Positions 1 through 5,566 of a stretch of 6,327 nt of DNA are shown here, piece by piece (position 1 is the first letter of the stretch; each line of letters begins with the position of its first letter). The notes below the pieces were generated by a model. That model saw only the letters and a program-made list of their open reading frames with translations, was not told the origin of the DNA and searched no databases. The stretch is from Cyclobacteriaceae bacterium. Lineage in GTDB: Bacteria; Bacteroidota; Bacteroidia; Cytophagales; Cyclobacteriaceae. Both the position numbers and the translations under genes were made by a program. Location of the stretch: positions 1-6,327 of the forward strand of contig JALOMY010000178.1 in NCBI GenBank assembly GCA_025455225.1, written 5' to 3'.

Positions 1-621
1 AAATTCAGCAAAAAGTGTTTTACCTGATAAATTACCATCACCATCTACATTGAATTTCCAGATTTTGCGCTGCACACTTTCATTAACATACAAGATGGAT
101 TCATCCGGACTCAGTTCAATACCATTGGTTGTTCCCAGGCTGTCGGCCAGCAAAATGGTTTGGCCATCAGGTTCGATACGCCAAAGCTTGCCTGTGCCTT
201 TTTTCCAGTTTGGATCGGATGCAAATACCTGGTCGTGTTTGTTGATGCACAAATCGTTGGGCTGATTGAAGGCATCAGAATGGGCCAAAACGGAAACTTC
301 CTTAGTTTCCATATTTACTTTTAAAATGTTGTGACCTTTCCAGTCGGCCAGCAACATAAATCCATCAGAATTAAATTGAATGGCATTGGCCACGCTGCTG
401 TCAGGCAGGTTAACAAACAAAGAGGAATTCCCATTTTCATCAATCATGCCAATGGTTCCATTTCGTTGGAAGTTTACCACATACAGAATACCATCCCTGT
501 AATTGGGTCCTTCGATGTCCGATGTAAAAATCTGCTCAGGTGTATAATCAGTTGGTACGAACAAATCAGGCTTGGCCTGACATGCCGCTAACACAACAAT
601 GAAAAGGACTTTACATTTCAT
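1..621 (-). CDS. SMP-30/gluconolactonase-like beta-propeller lipoprotein (C-terminus beyond window)
   Basis: An open frame with no stop runs from the ATG at 621-619 to the left edge, giving 207 residues; the family is usually about 300, so roughly a third is missing. The N-terminus is a short lipoprotein signal peptide with lipobox L-A-A-C (Cys14), so the product is probably exported and membrane anchored. Family marks follow in order: EGP at 37-39, ND at 122-123, TNG at 165-167 and SPDESILYVN at 171-180. By comparison with human SMP-30, Glu37 and Asn166 would be metal ligands and Asn122 lies in the substrate site; the remaining metal Asp would fall outside the window. Members hydrolyse sugar lactones with a divalent metal, but many are uncharacterised, so substrate and activity are inferred. 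The ATG overlaps the transporter stop (ATGA), implying co-transcription and translational coupling. Confidence 0.85.
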   Translation of the reverse strand, partial: MKCKVLFIVVLAACQAKPDLFVPTDYTPEQIFTSDIEGPNYRDGILYVVNFQRNGTIGMIDENGNSSLFVNLPDSSVANAIQFNSDGFMLLADWKGHNILKVNMETKEVSVLAHSDAFNQPNDLCINKHDQVFASDPNWKKGTGKLWRIEPDGQTILLADSLGTTNGIELSPDESILYVNESVQRKIWKFNVDGDGNLSGKTLFAEF

Positions 622-1883
622 GCTCTTCCAAAGCGATGGCCTTTAATTGCATAAAACAACAGGAAGAGATAACAAGGTAAAACACAGATATAGAATGCAG
701 TTTGGAAATTCATGGATTGCACCAGTAATCCGTATACCTGGGGAATTATAGCTCCTCCGGCAATACCCATAATCAGCAAAGCAGAACCGATTTTGGTAAA
801 CTTGCCCAGCCCATCAATAGCCAAAGGGAAAATGGAAGGCCACATTAAAGAATTAGCCAGACCAGTTAGTGCAATAAATAAAATCGATATATATCCTGTT
901 GTAAAGTAGGCAATGGTAATAAAGACGATTCCGGTAATGGCCGAGTATTTCAAGGCATCCTGCTGTTTGATGTATTTGGGAATTGTAATCACGCCAATAA
1001 TATATCCTACAACCATTGACCACAATGTATAGGAAGTGAAATTCTTTGTTTCATCCAGGCTGATTCCAAATGCTTTTCCATAGGGTCCAATAACATCTCC
1101 GGCCATTACTTCAGCTCCTACATAAACGAAAATTGATAAAACACCCAATAAAAGATGGGGGAACTGCAATACCGAAGTCTTTAAACGATCGCTACCGCCT
1201 CCGCTTGTTTCTTCAACATCGGTATCAATCTCAGGAAGGGATGAAAACCAGATCATTACAGCAAGTAATACCAGAACAACTGCCATGATAATGTAAGGCA
1301 TGATCACCCGTTGTGCGAGAGCCTGCAGCAGTTGTTCACGCACAGACGGATCGGTAGCATTGACAATCTCAGCTTCAATTTCGCTGGCACCTGCCAGAAC
1401 AATGGCACTAAGAATCAGCGGGCTAAGTGCCCCCGCAACTTTATTACAAATTCCCATGATGCTGATTCGCTGTGCAGCTGATTCAATAGGGCCAATTACA
1501 GAGATGTAGGGGTTGGAAGCGGTTTGCAATAATGCCAGGCCCATTCCCTGAACAAATAAACCGGTAAGAAATAAGGAAAAATTACGTGAATAGGCAGCCG
1601 GAATAAACAATAAAGCACCTGCTGCCATGATTACCAGACCCAACGACATTCCTTTTTTAAACCCGGTCTTATTCAGAATAAAAGAAGAAGGTATGGCGAG
1701 GAAAAAGTACGCCATGTAAAAAGCAAATGTTACCAGCAGAGCCTGGGCATCACTGTGTAAATCACACGCAAGTTTGAGGAAAGGAATCAGTGTCCCGTTC
1801 AACCAGGTTACAAACCCGAAAATGAAAAATAAAATGCCAATGATCGCGATTGAGTAGTAGTACCGGTTGGGGGTTTGGTTCAT
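618..1883 (-). CDS. MFS sugar transporter, FucP/GluP (fucose-galactose-glucose-type symporter) family
   Basis: A 421-residue integral membrane protein, close to the 410-440 usual for the family, with about twelve hydrophobic segments and a soluble central loop near residues 215-238. Family marks are FGFVTWLNGTLIPFLK at 22-37, QTASNPYISVIGP at 120-132, and a conserved acidic residue in a TM segment at Glu258. The positions matching FucP Asp46 and Glu135 appear to be Gly30 and Gln120, as in glucose/galactose or GlcNAc (NagP-like) members, which argues against fucose as substrate. An in-frame ATG at 1925 would add 14 residues (MRLFAYYRVLKLYA) but leave only 5 bp to the divergent gene; MNQTPNRYYY at 1883 fits the family N-terminus better. 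The likely role is inner-membrane import of a hexose or N-acetylhexosamine. The stop overlaps the start of the SMP-30 lipoprotein gene. Confidence 0.9.
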   Translation of the reverse strand: MNQTPNRYYYSIAIIGILFFIFGFVTWLNGTLIPFLKLACDLHSDAQALLVTFAFYMAYFFLAIPSSFILNKTGFKKGMSLGLVIMAAGALLFIPAAYSRNFSLFLTGLFVQGMGLALLQTASNPYISVIGPIESAAQRISIMGICNKVAGALSPLILSAIVLAGASEIEAEIVNATDPSVREQLLQALAQRVIMPYIIMAVVLVLLAVMIWFSSLPEIDTDVEETSGGGSDRLKTSVLQFPHLLLGVLSIFVYVGAEVMAGDVIGPYGKAFGISLDETKNFTSYTLWSMVVGYIIGVITIPKYIKQQDALKYSAITGIVFITIAYFTTGYISILFIALTGLANSLMWPSIFPLAIDGLGKFTKIGSALLIMGIAGGAIIPQVYGLLVQSMNFQTAFYICVLPCYLFLLFYAIKGHRFGRA

Positions 1884-1930
1884 AGCGTATAATTTTAGCA
1901 CCCGATAATAAGCAAATAAACGCAAACACC
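1884..1930. promoter_or_regulatory. Short divergent intergenic region, transporter / nucleotidyltransferase
   Basis: Only 47 bp separate the two divergent starts, so promoter elements must overlap coding sequence on at least one side. For the plus-strand gene, TAATTTTA at 1890-1897 matches the Bacteroidota -7 box TAnnTTTG at all but the last base. A TTG at 1867-1869, 20 bp upstream, inside the transporter 5' end, could be the -33 element. For the minus strand the best -7 candidate is TTTATTTG (complement of 1913-1920, one mismatch), without a convincing -33. No ribosome binding site is evident for either gene. Confidence 0.35.
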
Positions 1931-2836
1931 ATGAACACTTCTAAAAATCTGACGCTTCTTGTTCTGGCAGCCGGTATGGGGAGTCGGTACGGAGGCATCA
2001 AGCAAATTGACGGATTCGGGCCCAGTGGCGAAACCATAATGGATTACTCCCTTTACGATTCCATCCGTGCAGGCTTTACTAAAGTAGTGTTCATTGTTCG
2101 GGAAGAAATCCTGGATACCGTAAAAGAAATTTTTCTGCCGAAGTTGAAGGGCAAGATTGAAGTTGATTTCGTCATTCAATCCCTGGATACATTGGTTCCA
2201 AAAGAATTTCTCAATTCCGAGCGCACGAAACCCTGGGGCACGGCCCACGCCATGCTTTGCGCAAAAGATGTTATTCATGAACCCTTCGCTGTCATTAATG
2301 CAGATGATTTCTATGGGCAGGAAGCTTTCCAGGCGGTTGCGCATTTTTTCAAAGCAGAAACTCAGGGGCACCATGCACTGGTTGGCTATACCTTAAAGAA
2401 CGTACTTTCCGATTATGGCAGTGTCTCCCGCGGTGTCGGGGAGGAAGATGCCAACGGCTACCTTACCTCGGTGGTTGAGCGTACGAATGTGTCCAAAGAG
2501 AATGGGAAAATTATTGCCAAAGAAAAAGATGGCAATATTGAGTTAAGCCCAGAGGCAAAAACCTCTATGAATTTCTGGGGATTTTATCCTTCCATCTTTC
2601 CTTATACCGAAGAATTATTTCACCAGTTCCTCAAAGAAAATTCTGGCAACATCAAAGCCGAATTTTTTATTCCGATTGTGGCCAACAACCTGGTCAAATC
2701 AGGTAAAGGAAAAATCAAGGTCATTTCAGGTGGAAGTACATGGTTCGGTGTAACCTATAAAGAAGATAAGGAAGAAGTATCCCGTAAAATCAAGGAGTTG
2801 GTGGCTAAAGGCGAGTACCCATCCCGGCTTTGGTAG
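1931..2836 (+). CDS. Sugar-phosphate nucleotidyltransferase (NTP_transferase family)
   Basis: A 301-residue Rossmann-like nucleotidyltransferase expected to join a sugar 1-phosphate to NTP, giving NDP-sugar and pyrophosphate in the cytoplasm. The N-terminal nucleotide-binding signature is VLAAGMGSRYGGIK at 11-24 (Gly15, Gly17, Arg19, Lys24). KPWGTAHAM at 100-108 matches the base-recognition loop, and INADDFYG at 122-129 holds the metal-binding Asp125/Asp126 pair. NFWGFYP at 214-220 and STWFGVTYKEDK at 269-280 belong to the sugar-binding half. The KQIDGFGPSGETIMDYS stretch at 24-40 replaces the usual KPL-proximal loop, marking a subfamily apart from RmlA, GalU and MurU (MurU is much shorter). 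The ATG at 1931 begins just before the conserved core. The kinase gene starts 6 bp after the stop, so the two are almost certainly one operon. Nucleotide and sugar specificity cannot be read from the sequence. Confidence 0.88.
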   Translation: MNTSKNLTLLVLAAGMGSRYGGIKQIDGFGPSGETIMDYSLYDSIRAGFTKVVFIVREEILDTVKEIFLPKLKGKIEVDFVIQSLDTLVPKEFLNSERTKPWGTAHAMLCAKDVIHEPFAVINADDFYGQEAFQAVAHFFKAETQGHHALVGYTLKNVLSDYGSVSRGVGEEDANGYLTSVVERTNVSKENGKIIAKEKDGNIELSPEAKTSMNFWGFYPSIFPYTEELFHQFLKENSGNIKAEFFIPIVANNLVKSGKGKIKVISGGSTWFGVTYKEDKEEVSRKIKELVAKGEYPSRLW

Positions 2837-2842
2837 TATTCC

Positions 2843-3883
2843 ATGATTCCTGAAAGTATAAAAAAAGCCTACGGATTTGATGCTTCCTTTCAAATCCATC
2901 CTCTTGGGTCCGGACATATTCATAAGACCTACCTGGTAACCGGTTCATCGCAGCAATATGTTTTGCAGCGTATTAATCATTTTGTTTTTAAGCAGCCTGA
3001 TGTAATTACGCAAAACATCAAACGGGCTGATGCCTTTCTGAAGCAACATCATCCGGAATATTTATTTCTCTCTATTGTTCAATCGAAAGATGGAAAAGAC
3101 CTGGTCTATGATCCGGAAGGATGGCCCTGGCGATTATTTCCTTTTATTGAACGTACCCTTACGGTAGATGCCATTAGTACACCGGAAGAAGCCTATGAGG
3201 CAGCCCGAGGGTTTGCCCGACTAACCCGTAACCTGGATGGCTGCAACATGAATGAATTTGCACCCACTATCGAACGGTTTCACGATCTCGGCTGGAGGTA
3301 TGAACAATTTGAATCAGCGCTCTCAACCGCCACCTCCGATCGGTTGAAGCAAGCTGAACATGCAATTAAGATCAGTAAAGAATTTTCTTTTCTAGCCGAT
3401 GAATACAAGGCTTTAACATCTACCGGTAAACTGAAACTCCGGCTTACTCATAATGATACCAAAATCAATAATATTCTGTTCGACAGCCAGACGCGAAAGG
3501 CGGTTTGCGTGATTGATCTGGATACCCTGATGCCTGGCTATTTTATTTATGATCTGGGCGATATGATCCGGACTTTTGTGAGTCCGGTTTCCGAGGAAGA
3601 AAACGATTTATCACGCATTGAGGTTCGAAGAGAAGTTTATGAATCGTTGCTGCGGGGTTATATGATTGAAATGAACGATGTGCTCACCGAAGATGAAAAA
3701 AGTGCCGTTTCATTTTCCGGATTAATGATGACGTATATAATGGCATTGCGCTTTCTAACCGATTTTTTAAATGGCGATGTTTATTACATAACATCCTACG
3801 CGGGTCAGAATCTGAACCGGTCGCGCAATCAATTACGGTTGCTGGAATTACTTCGCGCCTTTCAAAAAAATGAAGCACAGTAA
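2843..3883 (+). CDS. APH-fold sugar kinase, N-acetylhexosamine 1-kinase (NahK)-like
   Basis: A 346-residue phosphotransferase of the aminoglycoside/choline kinase fold, similar in length and layout to N-acetylhexosamine 1-kinase. The N-lobe has the small-residue loop PLGSGHIHKTY at 20-30 and the strand YVLQRIN at 39-45. The catalytic Brenner motif HNDTKINN at 203-210 supplies the catalytic Asp205 and metal-binding Asn210. VIDLDTLMPGYFIYDLGDMIR at 223-243 gives the metal-binding Asp pair (225/227) and the conserved DLGD. Homologues were long misnamed mucin-desulfating sulfatase; the motifs show a kinase. Its expected reaction is ATP-dependent phosphorylation of a sugar at C1, feeding the nucleotidyltransferase encoded 6 bp upstream; this link is inference. 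The final residues (KNEAQ) and the stop are encoded inside the hairpin that terminates the convergent ndk gene. Antibiotic phosphorylation is possible in this fold but unlikely here. Confidence 0.87.
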   Translation: MIPESIKKAYGFDASFQIHPLGSGHIHKTYLVTGSSQQYVLQRINHFVFKQPDVITQNIKRADAFLKQHHPEYLFLSIVQSKDGKDLVYDPEGWPWRLFPFIERTLTVDAISTPEEAYEAARGFARLTRNLDGCNMNEFAPTIERFHDLGWRYEQFESALSTATSDRLKQAEHAIKISKEFSFLADEYKALTSTGKLKLRLTHNDTKINNILFDSQTRKAVCVIDLDTLMPGYFIYDLGDMIRTFVSPVSEEENDLSRIEVRREVYESLLRGYMIEMNDVLTEDEKSAVSFSGLMMTYIMALRFLTDFLNGDVYYITSYAGQNLNRSRNQLRLLELLRAFQKNEAQ

Positions 3884-3898
3884 GAACTGTGCTTCATT
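3864..3898 (-). terminator. Intrinsic terminator of ndk, embedded in the 3' end of the kinase gene
   Basis: Arms at 3869-3881 (AATGAAGCACAGT) and 3886-3898 (ACTGTGCTTCATT) pair perfectly over 13 bp around a 4-base loop at 3882-3885. Read on the minus strand, downstream of the ndk stop, the hairpin runs into an uninterrupted T tract (seven A on the plus strand, 3864-3870), the classic rho-independent layout. On the plus strand the hairpin is followed by ATTATAAAACC, a poor T tract, so termination of the kinase operon here would be weaker. The left arm encodes the last kinase residues and the kinase TAA spans the arm/loop border. Confidence 0.9.
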
Positions 3899-3920
3899 AT
3901 AAAACCAACAGGTTTGTTAA

Positions 3921-4340
3921 TCAGAATTGCTCCAGTTTGGAGAAAAAGAAATTGCTTTCAATTTCTGCATTGGCATCACTGTCTGAACCATGTATGGCAT
4001 TTGCTTCAATGGATTTCGCAAACAGGTTGCGGATCGTGCCGGGCTCCGCTTTTTGCGGATCGGTTGCACCAATCAGTTTACGGAATGACTCCACAGCATT
4101 TTCTTTTTCCAGGATCATCGGAACGATCGGTCCGGATGACATGTAGGTACACAGGTCGTTGAAAAAAGGACGCTCTTTATGAATAGCATAAAATTGTCCG
4201 GCTCTTTCCCTGGTTAGGTGCATTTTTTTCATGGCAATAATGCGGAATCCGGCCTCTTCAATCATTTTAATTATTGCACCTGTATTACCGGCACCCACGG
4301 CATCGGGCTTGATCATCGTAAAAGTTCTGTTAGTAACCAT
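3921..4340 (-). CDS. ndk: Nucleoside diphosphate kinase
   Basis: A 139-residue protein of standard bacterial NDK length that transfers the gamma phosphate from ATP to other (d)NDPs through a phosphohistidine, balancing cytoplasmic NTP pools. TFTMIKPDAV at 6-15 is the family N-terminus with its conserved Lys. The active-site block NAIHGSDS (114-121) contains the catalytic His117, and the Arg of GTIRNLF (101-107) contributes to nucleotide binding. The frame stays open upstream to an ATG at 4418, but those 26 residues (MDFDPNPYFCG...) are unlike any NDK and cover the predicted promoter, so the ATG at 4340-4338 is chosen. The gene is single, converges on the sugar kinase with 37 bp between stops, and diverges from the nrnA-type gene. 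All catalytic residues I can identify are intact. Confidence 0.97.
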   Translation of the reverse strand: MVTNRTFTMIKPDAVGAGNTGAIIKMIEEAGFRIIAMKKMHLTRERAGQFYAIHKERPFFNDLCTYMSSGPIVPMILEKENAVESFRKLIGATDPQKAEPGTIRNLFAKSIEANAIHGSDSDANAEIESNFFFSKLEQF

Positions 4341-4389
4341 TTTTCTATGTTTTCTGAATACGTTTGTGCCTGCCCCATGCAGGCGGCCG

Positions 4390-4397
4390 CAAAAATA
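4390..4397 (-). promoter_or_regulatory. Candidate -7 box of the ndk promoter
   Basis: The complement of 4390-4397 reads TATTTTTG, a perfect match to the Bacteroidota -7 consensus TAnnTTTG, ending 49 bases before the ndk ATG. A -33 TTG at the ideal distance is not clear; the nearest candidate, in GTATGG (complement of 4415-4420), is a weak TGG about 17 bp away. It implies a 5' leader of roughly 40-45 bases. Its presence supports the shorter ndk start. Confidence 0.5.
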
Positions 4398-4411
4398 AGG
4401 GTTTGGATCAA

Positions 4412-4484
4412 AGTCCATACCCCCGAAAGTGCGATTTCTGGTATAATTTCAATGATCAGGAATCGCATCCATTGAATATGGACT
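4412..4484. repeat. Nested imperfect inverted repeats in the ndk/nrnA divergent region
   Basis: The outer arms AGTCCATA (4412-4419) and TATGGACT (4477-4484) are perfect 8-bp complements. Inside them, GCGATTTCT (4431-4439) pairs with AGGAATCGC (4458-4466) with one mismatch, and the gaps between outer and inner arms are nearly equal (11 and 10 bases). A separate 7-bp pair, TTCAATG (4448-4454) and CATTGAA (4470-4476), overlaps this and would compete with it. The outer right arm lies just inside the nrnA promoter candidate and the outer left arm lies near the ndk -33 area. This could be an operator or a folded structure, or chance in AT-rich DNA. Confidence 0.4.
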
Positions 4485-4501
4485 AAAAATCTTCATTTTT
4501 G
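4472..4501 (+). promoter_or_regulatory. Candidate promoter of the nrnA-FKBP operon
   Basis: A -33 TTG at 4472-4474 is followed after 19 bp by CATTTTTG at 4494-4501, which differs from the Bacteroidota -7 box TAnnTTTG only at its first base. Both sequence and spacing fit. Transcription would start about 4507, leaving a very short leader of about a dozen bases before the ATG at 4520. This also argues against translation from the TTG at 4499, which overlaps the box. Confidence 0.5.
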
Positions 4502-4519
4502 CCCCTTCGTTTAAAATCG

Positions 4520-5536
4520 ATGACCCATCTAAACGAGTTTAAGGAGTTTTTGAATAATCCCAGGCGTATCGTAATTGTTACCCATCATAAGCCGGATGCT
4601 GATGCGTTGGGGTCATCGCTGGGTCTTTGGGCTTATTTAAAGAAGAAAGGTCATTCAGCTTCCGTGATAACACCCAGTGATTATCCATCTTTTCTTCACT
4701 GGATGCCCGGTAATGAGGAAGTTCTCATTCATGAAGAGAAAACCCGCGATAAGATCAATTCTTTAATCAATGAATCGGAAATGATCTTTTGCCTCGATTT
4801 CTCTGCGCTGAACCGGATCAACAGCCTGGGCGAATTAATCCGTCAGTCGAAAGCAAAAAAGGTTTTAATAGACCACCATCTTGAGCCTGAGCATTTCGCA
4901 GATTTCGAACAATGGGATGTCAAGTCGGCCTCAACAGCAGGTCTTGTTTACGAACTGATTGTTGCGTTAGGCGATCGATCAGTGATTAATGCTGCCATTG
5001 CCGATTGCCTTTATGCCGGGTTAATGACCGATACCGGTGGGTTCAGGCACAATAACACCAGGCGCGAGGAGTTTATGATTGCTGCCGATCTTACGGAACA
5101 CGGAGCCAACCCCACCCGGGTGGCCAAACTGATATACGATACCAACAGCCTTGAGCGTTTACGATTAACCGGGTACGTACTTAATAATAAACTTACCGTA
5201 TTGCCGGAATACAACACAGCCTATATTACACTGTCACAGGAAGAGCTAAAAAAATTCGGATCGCAGACAGGTGATACGGAAGGATTTGTAAACTATGGAC
5301 TTTCAATTGAAGGCATCCGGTTGTCGGTAATGATTTATGAGCGAAAAGATGAAATTAAACTTTCCTTCCGGTCGCTGGGTGATTTTTCAGTTAACGACAT
5401 GGCAAGAAAGCACTTCAATGGCGGTGGACATAAAAATGCCGCAGGGGGATCTTCAAAAGATTCGCTTCAAGAAACGATCACTAAATTTTTAAACCTGCTT
5501 CCCGACTATAGAAATCAACTTAACCCGGAAGCTTAA
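4520..5536 (+). CDS. nrnA: DHH/DHHA1 phosphoesterase, NrnA-type nanoRNase / pAp phosphatase
   Basis: A 338-residue cytoplasmic enzyme of the DHH superfamily, the normal length for NrnA. The manganese-binding DHH domain shows VTHHKPDADALGSS at 20-33 (His22, Asp26, Asp28), CLDF at 91-94 (Asp93), the signature IDHH at 117-120 and LMTDTGGFRHNNT at 168-180 (Asp171). The C-terminal DHHA1 substrate domain ends with FNGGGHKNAAGG at 299-310. Family members degrade 2-5-nucleotide RNAs to mononucleotides, and many also dephosphorylate 3'-phosphoadenosine 5'-phosphate or cleave linear dinucleotides from c-di-AMP/c-di-GMP; which of these applies here is not visible. The frame is open 7 codons upstream to a TTG at 4499, but the ATG at 4520 gives the standard N-terminus. 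It shares its orientation with the FKBP lipoprotein gene 30 bp downstream and is divergent from ndk. Confidence 0.92.
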   Translation: MTHLNEFKEFLNNPRRIVIVTHHKPDADALGSSLGLWAYLKKKGHSASVITPSDYPSFLHWMPGNEEVLIHEEKTRDKINSLINESEMIFCLDFSALNRINSLGELIRQSKAKKVLIDHHLEPEHFADFEQWDVKSASTAGLVYELIVALGDRSVINAAIADCLYAGLMTDTGGFRHNNTRREEFMIAADLTEHGANPTRVAKLIYDTNSLERLRLTGYVLNNKLTVLPEYNTAYITLSQEELKKFGSQTGDTEGFVNYGLSIEGIRLSVMIYERKDEIKLSFRSLGDFSVNDMARKHFNGGGHKNAAGGSSKDSLQETITKFLNLLPDYRNQLNPEA

Positions 5537-5566
5537 ATCAACTTGTAACCAATTAATTTAATTCTA

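Noticed and set aside
1884..1925. 14-residue N-terminal extension of the transporter from the ATG at 1925
   Set aside because: It would leave only 5 bp to the divergent gene, and the family N-terminus fits the start at 1883.
1895..2374. 159-residue open frame antisense to the nucleotidyltransferase
   Set aside because: It lies wholly on the opposite strand of a gene with clear catalytic motifs, has no recognisable domain, and is a frame shadow. The same applies to the other short open frames inside the assigned genes.
1931..3883. Direct assignment as the MurU/AmgK cell-wall recycling pair
   Set aside because: MurU is roughly 220 residues with a GxRxxPLT-type loop, while this nucleotidyltransferase is 301 residues with a different loop; only the reaction logic is shared, so no gene symbols were given.
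2843..3883. Mucin-desulfating sulfatase or aminoglycoside resistance enzyme
   Set aside because: The HNDxxxxN and DLD motifs show a kinase and no sulfatase signature is present; the operon context favours sugar metabolism over resistance.
4341..4418. 26-residue N-terminal extension of ndk
   Set aside because: The extra residues do not match NDK, the frame is open by chance, and they would cover the perfect -7 box at 4390-4397.
4499..4519. TTG start for the nrnA-type gene
   Set aside because: The TTG overlaps the predicted -7 box, and the ATG at 4520 gives the usual NrnA N-terminus.
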